Source: Glycine soja (taxonomy: Eukaryota > Streptophyta > Magnoliopsida > Fabales > Fabaceae). Taken from it: a stretch of 64,000 nt of DNA. This document shows, piece after piece, positions 1 through 12,300 of the stretch; the first letter of the stretch is position 1; each line of letters opens with the position of its first letter. The stretch lies in the NCBI RefSeq assembly GCF_004193775.1, contig NC_041018.1, positions 37,736,608 to 37,800,607 on the forward strand, written 5' to 3'. The notes beneath the pieces are model-generated. The model was not told the DNA's origin and ran no database searches. It saw only the letters and a program-made list of their open reading frames with translations. Made by a program: the position numbers and the translations under genes.

Positions 1-977
1 GGTAAAGCAGTAATCAAAGACTACGCATGAAACAACAAAATAATCACAATCAGACATATGTATGACATAAAGATTCTTTATGATAAAGAAACATATGTAC
101 CAAATACCAATTAAAATATGACATGCCACACATATAAGCAAAGTAGCAAGTATCTAAAATCAAAAGGCCAAAATTCTGAGAGATTATAAAGTCGTCAAGC
201 AAGTATAGTGCAAGTTTTCAGTCACCAGTCCCCAACAATCATCAATGGACAATATGTCACTATTTATTAATACTGACTGCACAAAGAAAAAAAAATAGCA
301 GAGTATTTCATGTCAACTCTATCGAGGTTCTTCCCATTACCTCCATTCCTCCCACAAGTAATATGTATGCCTAGGCGATAAAACATCAATTCAGCTAAGT
401 CTCAAACAAAGATGTCAACATCCTATTGAGCATACGGTCAAATGAAAATTTAGAAAAGTTATACAATCCCCATTGTTCCCTATAAATCTGCGATATAAGC
501 CCCACACATACCACACCCAACTAACACAAAATGCATAAAAATGAAATGTTTGCACTCAACAGAAGCTAATATTGTTCACACTATTCTATTCCCATTGTTA
601 ACTTTAAACTTTAAATCTTCAAAGCAAGCCTTACATACCACAAGTCACAACCCTCCCCCCAACACAAAATTGCATAAAGATGAAATATTTGCACTCAACA
701 GAAGCCAACATTGTTCACATTATACTATTTTTTCCATTATCCACTTTGAATCTACAAAGCAAGCCTTACATACCACAACCCCCCACCAAGACAATATGCA
801 TAAGGAATGATGAAATGTTTGCACTGAGAAGAAAGCCAACACTGTTGTTCAGTTCCACCAGAACCAATGTGTTTACAGAAAAATGAGGCAACAGAAAAGC
901 GTACCATAAACTCTTTCAGTGATTTCTAGAAGCCCATCTGGGGGCTTCTTATAGAAGAATTTGCGGAACAATGCCAT
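1..977 (-). CDS. Class II formin, 5' end only (exon 1 and start of exon 2)
   Basis: Formins nucleate and elongate actin filaments; plant class II formins begin with a PTEN-like domain that binds membranes or lipids. On the minus strand an ATG at 977 opens a 73-nt exon (977-905) reading MALFRKFFYKKPPDGLLEIT then ERVY. It ends at a GT donor (904-903). The acceptor AG is at 22-21, and the next exon (20 to beyond position 1) continues in phase as VFDYCFT. The combined start matches the conserved N-terminus of class II formins (FYKKPPDGLLE...RVYVFD.CF). The rest of the PTEN-like, FH1 and FH2 domains would lie left of the window. Intron 1 is 884 nt and holds a tandem repeat. The identity is recalled from the family. 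Exon phase and splice sites are seen directly. Confidence 0.83.
505..850. repeat. Tandem repeat, about 2.5 units of 127-138 bp, in formin intron 1
   Basis: Units begin near 523, 661 and 788. They share the order ACACAAAATGCATAAA, GAAATGTTTGCACTCAACAG, CCAACATTGTTCACA, then CAAGCCTTACATACCACA. The third unit is partial. The open frames here are by-products of the repetition. Confidence 0.8.
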
Positions 978-1822
978 TTTTGTGTAGAAGATCCAAGAGG
1001 GTCACTCACTCTGACATGTAGGACACCTATAACTGCCTTAATCCAACCCACATTGCATCATCCAAGCTCAAATTTTTAAGATCCCCCCACCAAACAGAAA
1101 CAAATTGCAATCGTAATCATCAAGATGGTATTGGTGTGTTGGCATTGAAGGGAGGGTGTGTATTCAGGAATCAGAGGCATGGATTTTTGCTGGGTTATTA
1201 AGAAACACTTTTTCATCTGGGAAATGTCATTGTCTTCACATGCACACTATATCTATCTAATGGAAAGAGAAAGGAAAAAAGAAGGGAAACTTAGCTTTCA
1301 ATCAAAAAAGACAAAAAAGAGTTTATATCATAGGAAGGGAATAGAAAGTGGGTGGTGAGAATCTAACCTCACAATCCAAAGTTGCATAATATATCATATC
1401 ATATTCAAAGGGAAGAAAGAGTTAGACAATAGATACGGTTAGTTGTTGTTAGAATAATAAGAACTTTAGAAGAACAACTTGGATCCGAGGTTTCTCTCTC
1501 TCTAACGCAATCTGTGTTTCTGTGTCCCTATCTTAAATATTTTGTTTTGTGAGAATGAACACATGTGTAAGTTGGTCAATTGAGATGATAATGTGCCCAT
1601 GTATGTTTTTATTTTTATTTTTTACTCTTTTTTATTTTCTCACTTATTCCCTTCTAAAAAAAAATACAGGATAAGATCCGTACTAGGTTTGGGGTCATTT
1701 GGGCTTTTCCCCCTTCAAATATAAAACATTACCTCTCTTGTTATATATATAATATCCAAATTTTAATTGATATTTATTTTTATAAGATTTAATTTATAAT
1801 ATTTTTTGAATTAATTAATTTT
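978..1822. other. Presumed 5' UTR and promoter side of the formin gene
   Basis: No coding sequence recognised. Because the formin starts at 977 and reads leftward, this stretch should hold its 5' UTR and promoter. A pyrimidine-rich CTCTCTCTCT tract lies near 1493-1502. No transcription start can be fixed from sequence alone. Confidence 0.45.
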
Positions 1823-2126
1823 AGGAAAGAGAAAATATATGGATAAATAATAAGAACATAGAAGAGTATTAATGATAAAAATAAATTTATTGTTATCAAC
1901 TAAATTAATCACTTTTTTAATCTTAATAAGTTAGTTAATAGAGTCTTATGTTTCATCTCTTCCTATATTAATACCCAAATTATCTAATTTTTCAACATTA
2001 AGAAAAATGATTATTTAGTTTATGACAATAAATTTGTCTTAAATTTATTTTTTTTTCAAAATTATCCTTATCATTAATATTTCTCACTCTTTTAGTGGTT
2101 TGTAAATATATTCTTTTCTTCTTTTA
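1823..2126. mobile_element. MITE-like element with long terminal inverted repeats
   Basis: The left arm (about 1823-1925) and right arm (about 2020-2126) are reverse complements with mismatches over roughly 100 bp each. Examples are AGTATTAATGATAA on the left against TTATCATTAATATT on the right, and AATAAATTTATTGTTAT against GACAATAAATTTGTCTT. No coding sequence is present. Long arms with a short loop suggest a foldback or Mutator-type non-autonomous element. The target duplication was not resolved. Confidence 0.6.
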
Positions 2127-3468
2127 ATGAGAAGTATTTCTAGTCTAAAATAATTAATCTAAGAAACATTATATATTGAGTCTTATAAAAAAGAACAAAC
2201 ATTATTTCAAACTTAGGTCTTATAAATAACAACAAATGGAGTATTGGCACGAGACAATCAACCATGTTTATTGTTATTAACAATTACTTCTACCGTCTCT
2301 AATTATAAGACTATTTCAATTAAAGGACTAAAGTGAATCAATTTTAAAAATTAGAGAATCAAATTGAACATAAATAATAAATTAGAGGATTAAAAAACTA
2401 ATTTAACCAAAATATTAATAATAAAAAAATAGAATAATAAATTTATATTTGCTTGATTTTCTTACAAGGTCATCCCAAGGATAAAACAACCAAAGATTAA
2501 TAAAAAAATTATCATTAGTTTTATAAAACAAAAAATGTCACATATTTTAATAAAAAGATCACTTATATTTATATAAAAAAAAGACCTAACATATAACTCT
2601 TTCATTTAAAGAAAAAAATTTCCTTTGGTTTCATTCAAAGTTGAGTTGGCCCTTTCTTTATAGTAATGGATCATATTTCTAGTTTTACACAAAATTAATA
2701 ATAAATATTTTTATGAAACTCATTATTTATTAAAACTTAAATATTTAAATTAATGTGCAAAAAATAAATTCATCCCCCTTTGATACATCCCTAGATCCAT
2801 CCGTTTAATATATAACCAATATGAAAAGGAGCTTTTAGATCGTTCCATTGATATAAAAACATTGACTTTATTTACAGAAATATCACCACATATAAAAAAA
2901 CAATGCTTTTGTAAATGTTCTCAAAGATGTTCGAAAAGTACTTTTTGCACTACTGATATTTTTTCCTTTTTTATATTAGTAATGTTTTTTGTTTGTATCA
3001 TTTGATTTTTTTTAAAATACATTTTTATCTTGACTACCAATTTCTGTTTTTTTGTATATTCTCTTTGAGGAATGCTAGCGAGACACTCTTTTTTGGTCCT
3101 CGATTAAAGATTACGCTGATGGTACATGACTATTATTGACCTAAGAAAATTTTGTAAACAATGAAAATTTTGCATTTTGATATATATAAAAAAATTATAA
3201 TTTACATTTATTTTAATTATAATTTATGAAACTTTAGAGATATCCTGTGCATACATATAAGATTTTGATTATCAATATAAATCATAATGATATAACTTTA
3301 TTGAGATTGAGAAAAGTTATCAAGATCAAAGAAATAAAAATTATGAAAATTAAGATTTGGATCCTCTCCCATTAAAAATAAATAGAGAATCTTCAATTTG
3401 AGTAAGAAAACCTGAATCAAATGGGCAGTTGAAATTTGTTTAGTTAAACTCATTGTTTCACTAAAGTA
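2127..3468. other. AT-rich intergenic DNA
   Basis: No gene, RNA or clear repeat recognised; low-complexity A/T-rich sequence up to the copia insertion. Confidence 0.5.
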
Positions 3469-3473
3469 TATCC

Positions 3474-3733
3474 TGTTAGAGTTTGTGGTCTTAGTTCCTT
3501 TGTCCCACATCGCTTGATCTGTGGCCTTAGTCCCACATCACTTGGTTTATAAAAACTTGTGTCTCATTAGTGTTATATATAGAGACACCTTGTAAGCTTT
3601 TATGTGTGCAAGTAATAAAAAGTTCTCCTAGTGTAGTCGTGGACGTAGGCACAAACATTGTGTGTTGAACCACATTAAACTTTGTGTCTTTTCTCTCTTC
3701 CATTTATTTCTTTCTCTTCTTTTATTGCTTAAC
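3474..3733 (+). repeat. Left LTR of the copia element
   Basis: Starts TGTTAGAGTTTGTGGTCTTA and carries a TATATATAGAGACACC stretch shared with the right LTR. The end is set by the primer-binding site near 3734 and may be off by a few bases. Confidence 0.85.
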
Positions 3734-3829
3734 TTGTATCAAGAGCTTTTGGTTACTCCACGGGATTTCCTTAGTTTAAAAGAATTAGTGGATGGGAGTC
3801 TTCTCAGTTTAGAGGAGGCAGTGGGAGCA

Positions 3830-4675
3830 ATGGCATTAGAAGAGGGGAAGGTGAAGATCGAGAAGTTCGATGACAGAGATTTCAGCTTTTGGAAGATGCA
3901 GATAGAGGATTATCTATATTAGAAGAAGTTGTATCAGCCCTTATCAGGGGTTAAGCCATACGACATGAAGCAAGAAGAATGGAACTTGCTGGATCAATAG
4001 GCTCTTGGCGTGATCAGATTGACATTAGCCAAGAACGTCACGTTCAACATTGTAAATGAGAAGACTACTGCAGGCTTAATGAAGATGTTATCAGATATGT
4101 ATGAGAAGTCGTCGGAAGCCAACAAAGTATACTTGATGCGCCGATTGTTCAACCTCAAGATGGGAGAAGGTATCTCTGTAACTGATCATATTAATGAATT
4201 TAATACTATTCTTGCCCAGTTGGAATCAATGCAGATTAAATTTGAGGATGAGGTGAAGGCATTGATTCTATTGTCATCACTACCGGATAGTTGGACTGCA
4301 ACTGTTACTGCAGTTAGTAGTTCTACAAGGGAGAACACATTAAAGCTTAGTGACATCCGTGACTTGATCTTAAGTGAAGATGTTCGCAAGAGAGATTCAG
4401 GAGAATCTTCTAGTCATGTTTCCAATTCAGCATTGAATACTGAAGGCAGGGGAAGGACTACCCAGAAGGGTCAGAATGGTTGAGGCAGATCAAAGTCAAG
4501 AGGGAAAGGTCAGAGAAAATTTCAAAGTGATGTTACTTGCTAGAATTGTGACAAGAGAGGTCACTTTAGCAATCAGTGCAAGGCACCAAAGACGAACAAG
4601 TCGCACAAAAACAAGAAGCGCGATGATGATGAATCCGCAAATGCAGCAACTGATGAACTTGATGATGCATTAATT
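3830..4675 (+). pseudogene. copia gag remnant (capsid and zinc knuckle)
   Basis: Reads from MALEEGKVKIEKFDDRDFSF through a capsid-like region containing LPDSW (UBN2/retrotran_gag type) to a CCHC zinc knuckle at about 4540-4590. In-frame stops occur at about 3920, 3998 and 4481. A further TAG interrupts the knuckle between its first two cysteines (C*NCDKRGHFSNQC). No upstream start codon is assigned with confidence. It is nonfunctional as read. Confidence 0.85.
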
Positions 4676-6155
4676 TGCAGTTTGGATAGTCCTGTTGATT
4701 CATGGATCATGGACTCAGGTGCGTTGTTCCACATTACTCCCTCTAAAGATTTATTGTCTAACTATATTTCTGGAAGATTTGGGAAATTTTACCTTGCAGA
4801 TAGAAAATCTCTTGACATTGTTGGAAAAGGTGATATCAACATCAAAACCTCCAGTGGATCCTTATGGACATTGCACAATGTCAGACATATTCTCGCCTTA
4901 AAGAGAAATTTAATATCTATAGGGCAGTTGGATGATGAGGGACATCACACCAGTTTTGGAGATGGAGCTTGGAAGGTAACAAAAGGCAATCTCGTTGTGG
5001 CTCGTGAAAAGAAGCAAGGATCTCTTTACATGATTGCAGATGAGGATATGGTAGCAGTTACTGAGGTTGTCAATAATTCAACCATGTGGCATCAAAGACT
5101 TGGACACATGAGTGAAAAAGGAATGAAGCTTATGGCGGCAAAGGGTAAGCTATCAAGCCCCAAGCATGTTGATGTTGGTGCTTGTGAACATTGTATCCTT
5201 GGAAAGCAAAAAAAGGTCAGCTTCTCAAGGGCAGGGAAGACTCTTAAAGTTGAAAAGCTAGAATTAGTGCACACAAATGTTTGGGGGCCAGCCCCAGTGA
5301 AATATGTTGGAAACTCACGCTATTATGTCACCTTTATCGACGACTTTACCAAAAAGGTATGGGTTTATTTTTTTAAAAATAAATCTGACATAAGTTGAAA
5401 ATTAGACAGGTCTAAAGGTTAAAAGTCTAAAATCTGACAATGGCGGGGAGTATGATAGTCAGAAGTTTAAAGACTTCTGTTCAGAACATGGGATCAGAAT
5501 GATCAAGACAATACCAGGAACACCTGAGCAAAACGGTGTTGCAAAAAGGATGAATAGAACCTTGAACGAGAGAGCGAGGTGTATGCAGATCCAATCTGAC
5601 TTGCCTAAAGCATTCTGAGCAGAAGCAATAAACACAGCAGCATATCTCATCAATAGAGGACCATCAGTTCCTTTGAATTATCAGTTGCCCGAAGAAGTAA
5701 GGTTTGGAAAGGAGGTAAAACTTTCACATTTGAGAATTTTTGGTTATGTTTCATATATACTGACAGACTCTAATAGTAGAGATAAATTGGATTCGAAGGC
5801 GAGGAAGTGTTATTTTATTGGTTATAGATCTGACATGTATGGCTACAGGTTTTGGGATGACCAAACCAAGAAAGTTATCAAAAGCATAAATGTTACCTTT
5901 AATGAGAAATTATTTTATAAGGACAAATTTTCTACAAAATCTACATGTGCAGGTAAACTGTCAGAAATTTCTGAGAAAGCAATACTTAAAGAAATTTCAG
6001 AAAGTGATATAGCCAACAGAAACCAGAGTACAGACGTAGAGGTTGAGTCAGAACCAAAACCATCAACTCCTCCAAGAAAATCTAGCAGAATTTCAGTACC
6101 ACCAGATAGGTATTCCCCTTCATTGCATTATTTGTTGTTAACTGATGCTGGTGAG

Positions 6156-7439
6156 TGATAACTGCTAAATATGAGTTATTTCATAATAAAAATATATTGA
6201 AAATATCTTTAAAAATATTTATTTAGCAGTTATTTTTTTCTTAAATGATAAGAATTGATACTTTTATTATTTATGGCTTGCAGATATAAAAAGATAAGAT
6301 TACAAGATCTAAAAGATATTGATAACTGCTAAATATGAGCTAATTTGAAAATTTCTTTAAAGATATTTATTTAGTAGTTAATTTTGACTTAAAAGATATG
6401 AATTGATATTTTTCTTATCTATGACTTGCAGATATAGGAAAGATAAGATTTACAAGATCCAAAAGATATCAAAAAGATAGATAAGGAAGATTTTTTTGAA
6501 TCAAGCCCAAGTCCACTTCATCAACTATAAATAGAGAGTCAGGCCAAGGAGAAAAACACCAAGTCTCAGAGCACTCTCACTACTACTCAAAGCCTGAGAA
6601 TTTTTACTCTCTTCCTTCTTTTTATCATCTTTCTTTCACCCCCTTCTCATTGTAAAGCCCTCAATGGCCATGAGTGGCTAAACTCCTAGTTAGGGTCTGG
6701 TAGGCCTAAAAAGCCAAAGAGATGTATGATGTACTTCATATTTATCAATGCAACAGGATTATTTTCCAGGTTTTTCTATTATATTATCTTTTCTGCTTTT
6801 ATCTTGCATTATTCATCTTTATATTCTTTTAGGGGTTAGACACTCGGGAGAGGGTAACTTCTAAACAAGATTTAAAGAATGTATGCATGCATTAGTTTTA
6901 GGGGTTAGACACTCGGAAGATGGTAACTTCTAACAAAACAAAAAGAAAGGATTTCATAAGAAAGTCATTCCTAGGAATAGAATGATAATTTTATGCCCAT
7001 GCATTCTTGCAAACATCTAGAATTCATACTTCATGCATTTTATTTGTTGAGTCTTTACAAAGGAATTTGGGAGATAAATGAATAAAATAGGCTTGTCATC
7101 GTGAGGAATCGGGGGCAAGTAAATGAACAGATGTGGGTAGAATAGAATCACCTAAATTGATAAAGAAAAATCATAAACTCATACATCCTAGGCAAACAAG
7201 GCATGCTAGGTCCTAACATTCGCATTCCATTGAATTCTCTCTTTAATTATTCTGCTTTTAATTCTTTTGCTTTCTATTTATAATTTACTATTATTGCCTT
7301 CTACTTTTTCTTTTAATTCCTTATAAATTGAAAAGTATCCAAGATAAGTACAACACAAAATCCCTGTGGATTCGACACTCGGACTTCCGAGTACTTTACT
7401 ACTTGTGACAAATTTGGTACACTTGCCAACGAGTTAACA
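6156..7439 (+). mobile_element. Solo LTR (1284 bp), probably of a large Ty3/gypsy element, nested in copia pol
   Basis: The insert starts TGATAACTGC and ends GAGTTAACA, so it has TG...CA termini. It is flanked by identical GTGAG at 6151-6155 and 7440-7444. No coding, primer site or second LTR is present, so it is the product of LTR-LTR recombination. The 3' portion has the GTGGATTCGACACTCGGACT motif, familiar from the ends of long plant gypsy (Tat/Athila/Ogre-like) LTRs; that assignment is inference. The pol reading frame continues directly after the second GTGAG. Confidence 0.9.
6157..6471 (+). repeat. Internal direct duplication within the solo LTR
   Basis: GATAACTGCTAAATATGAG begins at 6157 and again at 6321, each followed by similar ATTTATTTAG.AGTTA, TTGCAGATATA and AAAGATAAGATT blocks. 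The unit is about 150-164 bp. A second short duplication, TTAGGGGTTAGACACTCGG, occurs near 6829 and 6898. Confidence 0.8.
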
Positions 7440-9088
7440 GTGAGCTAGAATGTTTTAGTGAGGCTACGCAGGGGAATGACACTATTGAGTGGGAGCTAGC
7501 GATGAAAGATGAGATGACATTCCTTCAGAAGAATAAGACGTGGTCTTTAACTAAATTGTCAGAAGGAAAGAAAGCGTTATAGAATAGGTGGGTCTATAGG
7601 CTAAAGGAAGAATCTGACGGTAGAAGAAGATAAAAGGCGAGACTTGTGGTGAAAGGGTTTCAGTAGAAACAAGAAATTGATTTCACAGAGATCCTCTCTC
7701 CATTTGTAAAGATGACTACCATCAGAGTTATTCTGAGTATAGTAGCTGCAGAGAATCTTCACTTGGAGCAGTTAGATGTTAAAACTGCATTCTTGCATGG
7801 GGATTTAAAGGAAGACATCTATATGACCCAACCAGAAGGTTTTGAAGTGCCAGGCAAGGAGAATCTTGTGTGCAAGCTTCACAAAAGTTTATATGGCTTG
7901 AAACAAGCACTGAGGCAGTGGTACAAGAAGTTTAATGAGTTTATGAGCAACTCAGGATTCAACAGATGTGACATGGACCATTGTTGCTATGTTAAGAAAT
8001 ATACTAATAGTTATGTTATCCTTGTCATGTATGTTGATGACATGTTGATTGCAGGATCTAGTATGACAGAAATTAACAGGTTGAAGTAGCAGTTGGCAGA
8101 AAAATTTGAAATGAAGGATCTTGGTCCAGCTAAACAAATCCTTGGTATGAGAATTCTTAGAAACAGATCAGAAGGAATTTTGAAGTTGTCTCAGGAGAAA
8201 TATATACCCAAGTTGCTTGACAGGTTTTACCTTAAAGATTCTAAGACCAAGAATACCCCTTTGGGATCTCATTTGAAGTTTTCAAAGAAGCAATCTTTGT
8301 AGACAGATGAAGAAAAATGTTACATGTCAAGAGTACCATATGCATCAGCAGTTGGGAGTTTGATGTATGCTATGGTGTGTACCAGACCTGACATAGCACA
8401 TGCAGTAGGAGTTGTCAGTAGGTTCCTATCAAATCCAGCAAAGGAGCATTGGGAAGGCGTAAAGTGGATACTCAGATATCTAAAGGGTACTTCAAAGATG
8501 TGTTTGTGCTTCAGAAAAGGCAATCTCACTTTACAAGGATTTTCATATGCAGATTTGGGAGGAGATTTTGATACCAAGAAAAACACCACAGGCTACATTT
8601 TTACTTTGGGAGGTACTGTTGTGAGTTGGAAGTCTAAACTTCAAGATAAAGTTGCTCTCTCAACCACGAAAGCCGAGTACATAACTATCTCAGAAGCAGC
8701 TAAGGAGATGATTTGGCTAAAGAATTTTCTCAATGAATTAGGAAAAGAACAAGATAATGCTCCAATGTTTAGTGACAGTCAAAGTGCTATAAGTCTTGCT
8801 AAGAATCCAGTCTTCCATTCTAGATGCAAGCATATTCAATTAAGATACTATTTTATCAGGGAGTTGATAAATGATGGAGACTTATCTTTATTGAAGATCT
8901 TAGGATCAAAGAATCCAACAGATATGTTGACTAAAGCTGTTACAACTGACAAACTGAGGTTTTGCATTGCCTCAGTTGACCTTCAAGGATAATTGAAGAC
9001 GAAGGCGCTACACTAGGTAAAGAGTCGATGAACTCATTGCTTACAAGGAGCTGCTAGAGTTTGAAACTTAGACCCCAAGTGGGAGAAT

Positions 9089-9363
9089 TGTTAAAGTTTG
9101 TGGTCTTAGTTCCTTTGTCCCACATCGCTTGGTCTGTAAAACTTGTGTGGTCTTAGTCCCATATAACTTGGTTTATAAAAAATTGTGTCTCATTAGTATT
9201 ATATATAGAGACACCTTGTAAGTTTTTATGTGTGCAAGTAATAAAAAAGTTCTCTTAGTATAACCGTAGACGTAGGCACATACATTGTGTATGTGCTAAA
9301 CCACGTTTTGTGTCTTTTCTCTCTTTTCTTTATTTCTTTCTCTTCTTTTATTGCTCTATACTA
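9089..9363 (+). repeat. Right LTR of the copia element
   Basis: Starts TGTTAAAGTTTGTGGTCTTA directly after the polypurine tract. Relative to the left LTR it has a short insertion near 9131 and scattered substitutions. The end is set by the TATCC duplication. Confidence 0.85.
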
Positions 9364-9369
9364 ATATCC

Positions 9370-12300
9370 AACGCGATTATTTTTCATGTCTTCCACATTG
9401 GAAAAAGATATTTAGACAGTTAGATTTTTATTTTTTAGATTGACAATCAATAATTATCTTTTATCTTTTCTTTTTCTTTTTCCTATTGCACCCATTTCTT
9501 CTTTCTCCCTACTTTGCTTTCCCCTTTCGTCTTCCTCTTTCTTACATCCACGAGACCACAATCATAAACCATTGTTGTCTTGCGCAGTTGCTGGTGGCGA
9601 ATTTGTTTTTTTCGATGACTTTCTTTCTTTCTTCCGGCTCCAACTTCAACAATTGTTTTTTGAGGTGATCAATAGTATATTGTTTTCATTATCACCCAGT
9701 TTTAAGCTATTGTTATAAACTTATAATCCGTCACCAACATTTCATTACTTGTTTGCTGTAAAAAAAAAACATTTCATTACGTGTATTTTTTACTATTAGA
9801 TAAAATAAATGATGGTTATATAAATTTTACAATTCATGATACATTAATACCTTTCTCAATATGTTGATTATTTTTATAATTGTCAATATTGTTTAATTAA
9901 GTTGCATGACCTCAATTTGCTAGTATTCATCTTTTTGCTTATATACGAAGATGATATATGAAAGCAACAGCTTGCATGCATATCAAGGAAAATGGGGTAT
10001 AAATTATTACGAAGAGATAAGAAAAAAAAAGGTATCCACGACAAGCAAAGGGAAAACAAAAGGGCAAAAGATTAACGACGATCCCTTTTTTTAATAAATA
10101 ATAATAATAATAATAATTTTCATTAGCATCCGCTCTTTAAATGTTTTTACACTGTTAATCAGAGATCATTATTAAAATGACTTTAAAAAATCATTATAAA
10201 ACTCAATGAACTTAAACAGGTTGTGATTAGATTATAACATAATTTTTTTATATTATTAGTGCAGTTAAATTAGATTTTAACAAAAGTATATTGAAAACTC
10301 TTTAAAATAATAAGAAAGGAAAGAGAATAACGTCTGAGAAAAGGCATACCAAACTAATCAACAAGAAATCTTATTTTGTTTTTTTTTTTCTTTTAATGCC
10401 AACAATCAACAAAAAAAAAAAGACAATATAATGCAGAAATACTTTCAGTTGAGTGCACACATAACATGATCAATTGATAACAAGCAAAAGGCAACTATAT
10501 GATACACGAAATTTGATAAATTATTATATATGCACCTTAATCTATCTGCTACATATTTGGTTACTACGTGATTCGCGCACCACAAATTAAGCAAAGTAGC
10601 AAATTAACCATAAAATTATCAACAAGAATTCACACGTTTCCTTGAACTTGAAGAGATTTCCATGGTAATGACATTTTTGTCAACTTTTTAATGTCAACGT
10701 CTCTATGAATTGTAAAGTGAGACAAAGATGATGCAAACTGTGATGACAATACAAATTAACAAAGGCTAAGGTGGGAACGGAATATTGGCCTCCTTTCTGG
10801 GTCGACATATTGACTTTCTAATAGTAGAAAGTAGTAACTGCCAAGTGCCAACAACTTTAATTGGTTAAGGGAATTCATATAACAGTATTTAATAAATAAA
10901 TTGTAGTATTTAAATATCAATGAACAATGTGAATGAGTCTTTAGAATATGAAGATTATCAATTTTTTCTATACATTGAATAAGAATCATCAAATATCTAT
11001 TTCATTGAATACTCTTGAGTGTTATAAATTATTTGATATCGTCTTGATTTTTACATATAAAAAAGAATTATTAAATATACAGTATTAAATATTTTTGTTA
11101 CATAAGAATAAATATTAATTAGTAACTTTTAACTTTTGTATTTTTTTATATAGTAAATATACTTCTTTTTCAATTCTTTATTTTTATTCTCTTAACTTTG
11201 TTGCATAAGATTAAAAAAGAAGAAGAAGAAAGAGTACAGACCAAGATTCAATTGATGTCATAATAATTTAAACTTTATTACTTCTTTGTTCCATAGCTGT
11301 GTTATAACATATCTTTGAAAAATAATATGAACACTCTTTTAAATACATACTTTCTTTTAAATATTTTCTTGACAATTCACATTGATTTTAACATATTTAT
11401 GATGATCTATTTAAGAGCAACTCCAATAGAATTGCTTATCTCAATTTCTTAAAGTTAAGCAATAATGCTTAACTAGGTTTAACATTGGAGCAAGTGAGTT
11501 GGCATTGCTTATTTTGAGGAAGGTTACTTATTTAAGCATCAATATGTAGTTTTTCTTAACAATAAATAATTTCTATTGGACCAATTTAAGCAATTCATTA
11601 TTGTAGATGAAAAAAGTATATAAAAAAATCTTAAGTGTGGTTTAGTATATACAAGACAAAAAAAACTCACTTAAACAACTCAATAAACAACTTAGCGTTG
11701 TTGTTGCTCGAACATCTATCTATATATATATATATATGAGAGGATGCTTGTGCATATATGCACCTACATGCGTGTAAGGACGACTCTGTTTTTTATAACA
11801 AAATTAAAATTATGCTTTTTCTTGGTTAAAAGGAAAAGGTAGATTTTGTATATATAAAAAAAAAGGAAAAGGCAGATTAATAGTATATATTTAATTGGAG
11901 TGATGTTTCTTTTTCTTTCATAATTGGAGTAATATATATTTCTTGAAAAAAAATGGAGTAATATATCTGTCTTATTTATTAAAAAAAATGTTGACTTTCT
12001 TTCTTTTTAATGGTATATGTTCATTTATAAAAAAAAATTATGGTGTATGCTCATTTAACTAAATTTTTAATGTTTTGTTGACTTTCTTTTTCTTTTTGTA
12101 TGACAGGTGCACATCACTAAGTTTGAATTTGGAATACGAAATATACTGTTAATAATTAATTTATAATTTCTTGCTCTATTAATAAATTATATATCATTAA
12201 AAAAAATTAGCATATCCCAAAAATCGCAATGGAAGTAAGTTGTATCCTTAGACAAAGTTTACTTCATTAGTCTCAGATATAACAAGGGGTTTAGTTTTGA

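Larger units (their letters stand above)
4676..8992 (+). pseudogene. copia pol remnant (protease, integrase, RT, RNase H), split by a solo LTR
   Basis: Domains in order are: protease with DSGALFH where DSGASFH is usual; the GAG-pre-integrase zinc finger WHQRLGH...CEHC; the integrase core with HTNVWGP, where the first catalytic Asp has become Asn (codon 5276-5278); and SDNGGEY and TPEQNG further on. A frameshift with a probable small deletion lies near 5391-5410. The RT has LDVKTAFLHGDL and the YVDD box (about 8029-8043). The RNase H has TKAEY instead of TEAEY, then DSQSA. Stops occur near 5617, 7578, 7631, 7664, 8087 and 8300. The 6156-7439 insertion falls between the integrase C-terminus and RT. 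Confidence 0.9.
3474..9363 (+). mobile_element. Ty1/copia LTR retrotransposon, degenerate, Tnt1-94-like
   Basis: Two related LTRs bracket gag, protease, integrase, reverse transcriptase and RNase H in copia order. The motif TATCC lies directly before the left LTR (3469-3473) and after the right LTR (9365-9369), a likely 5-bp target duplication. A tRNA-Met-like primer site (TTGTATCAAGAGC, near 3734) follows the left LTR. A polypurine tract (AAGTGGGAGAAT, 9077-9088) precedes the right one. Every domain carries stops, frameshifts or altered catalytic residues, and the pol region is split by a solo LTR at 6156-7439. The element cannot be autonomous. Lineage is judged from motif resemblance only. 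Confidence 0.93.

Noticed and set aside
9440..9718. 92-codon open frame with a hydrophobic N-terminus
   Set aside because: Pyrimidine-rich sequence gives Leu/Ser/Phe runs by composition; no domain, splice partner or family resemblance.
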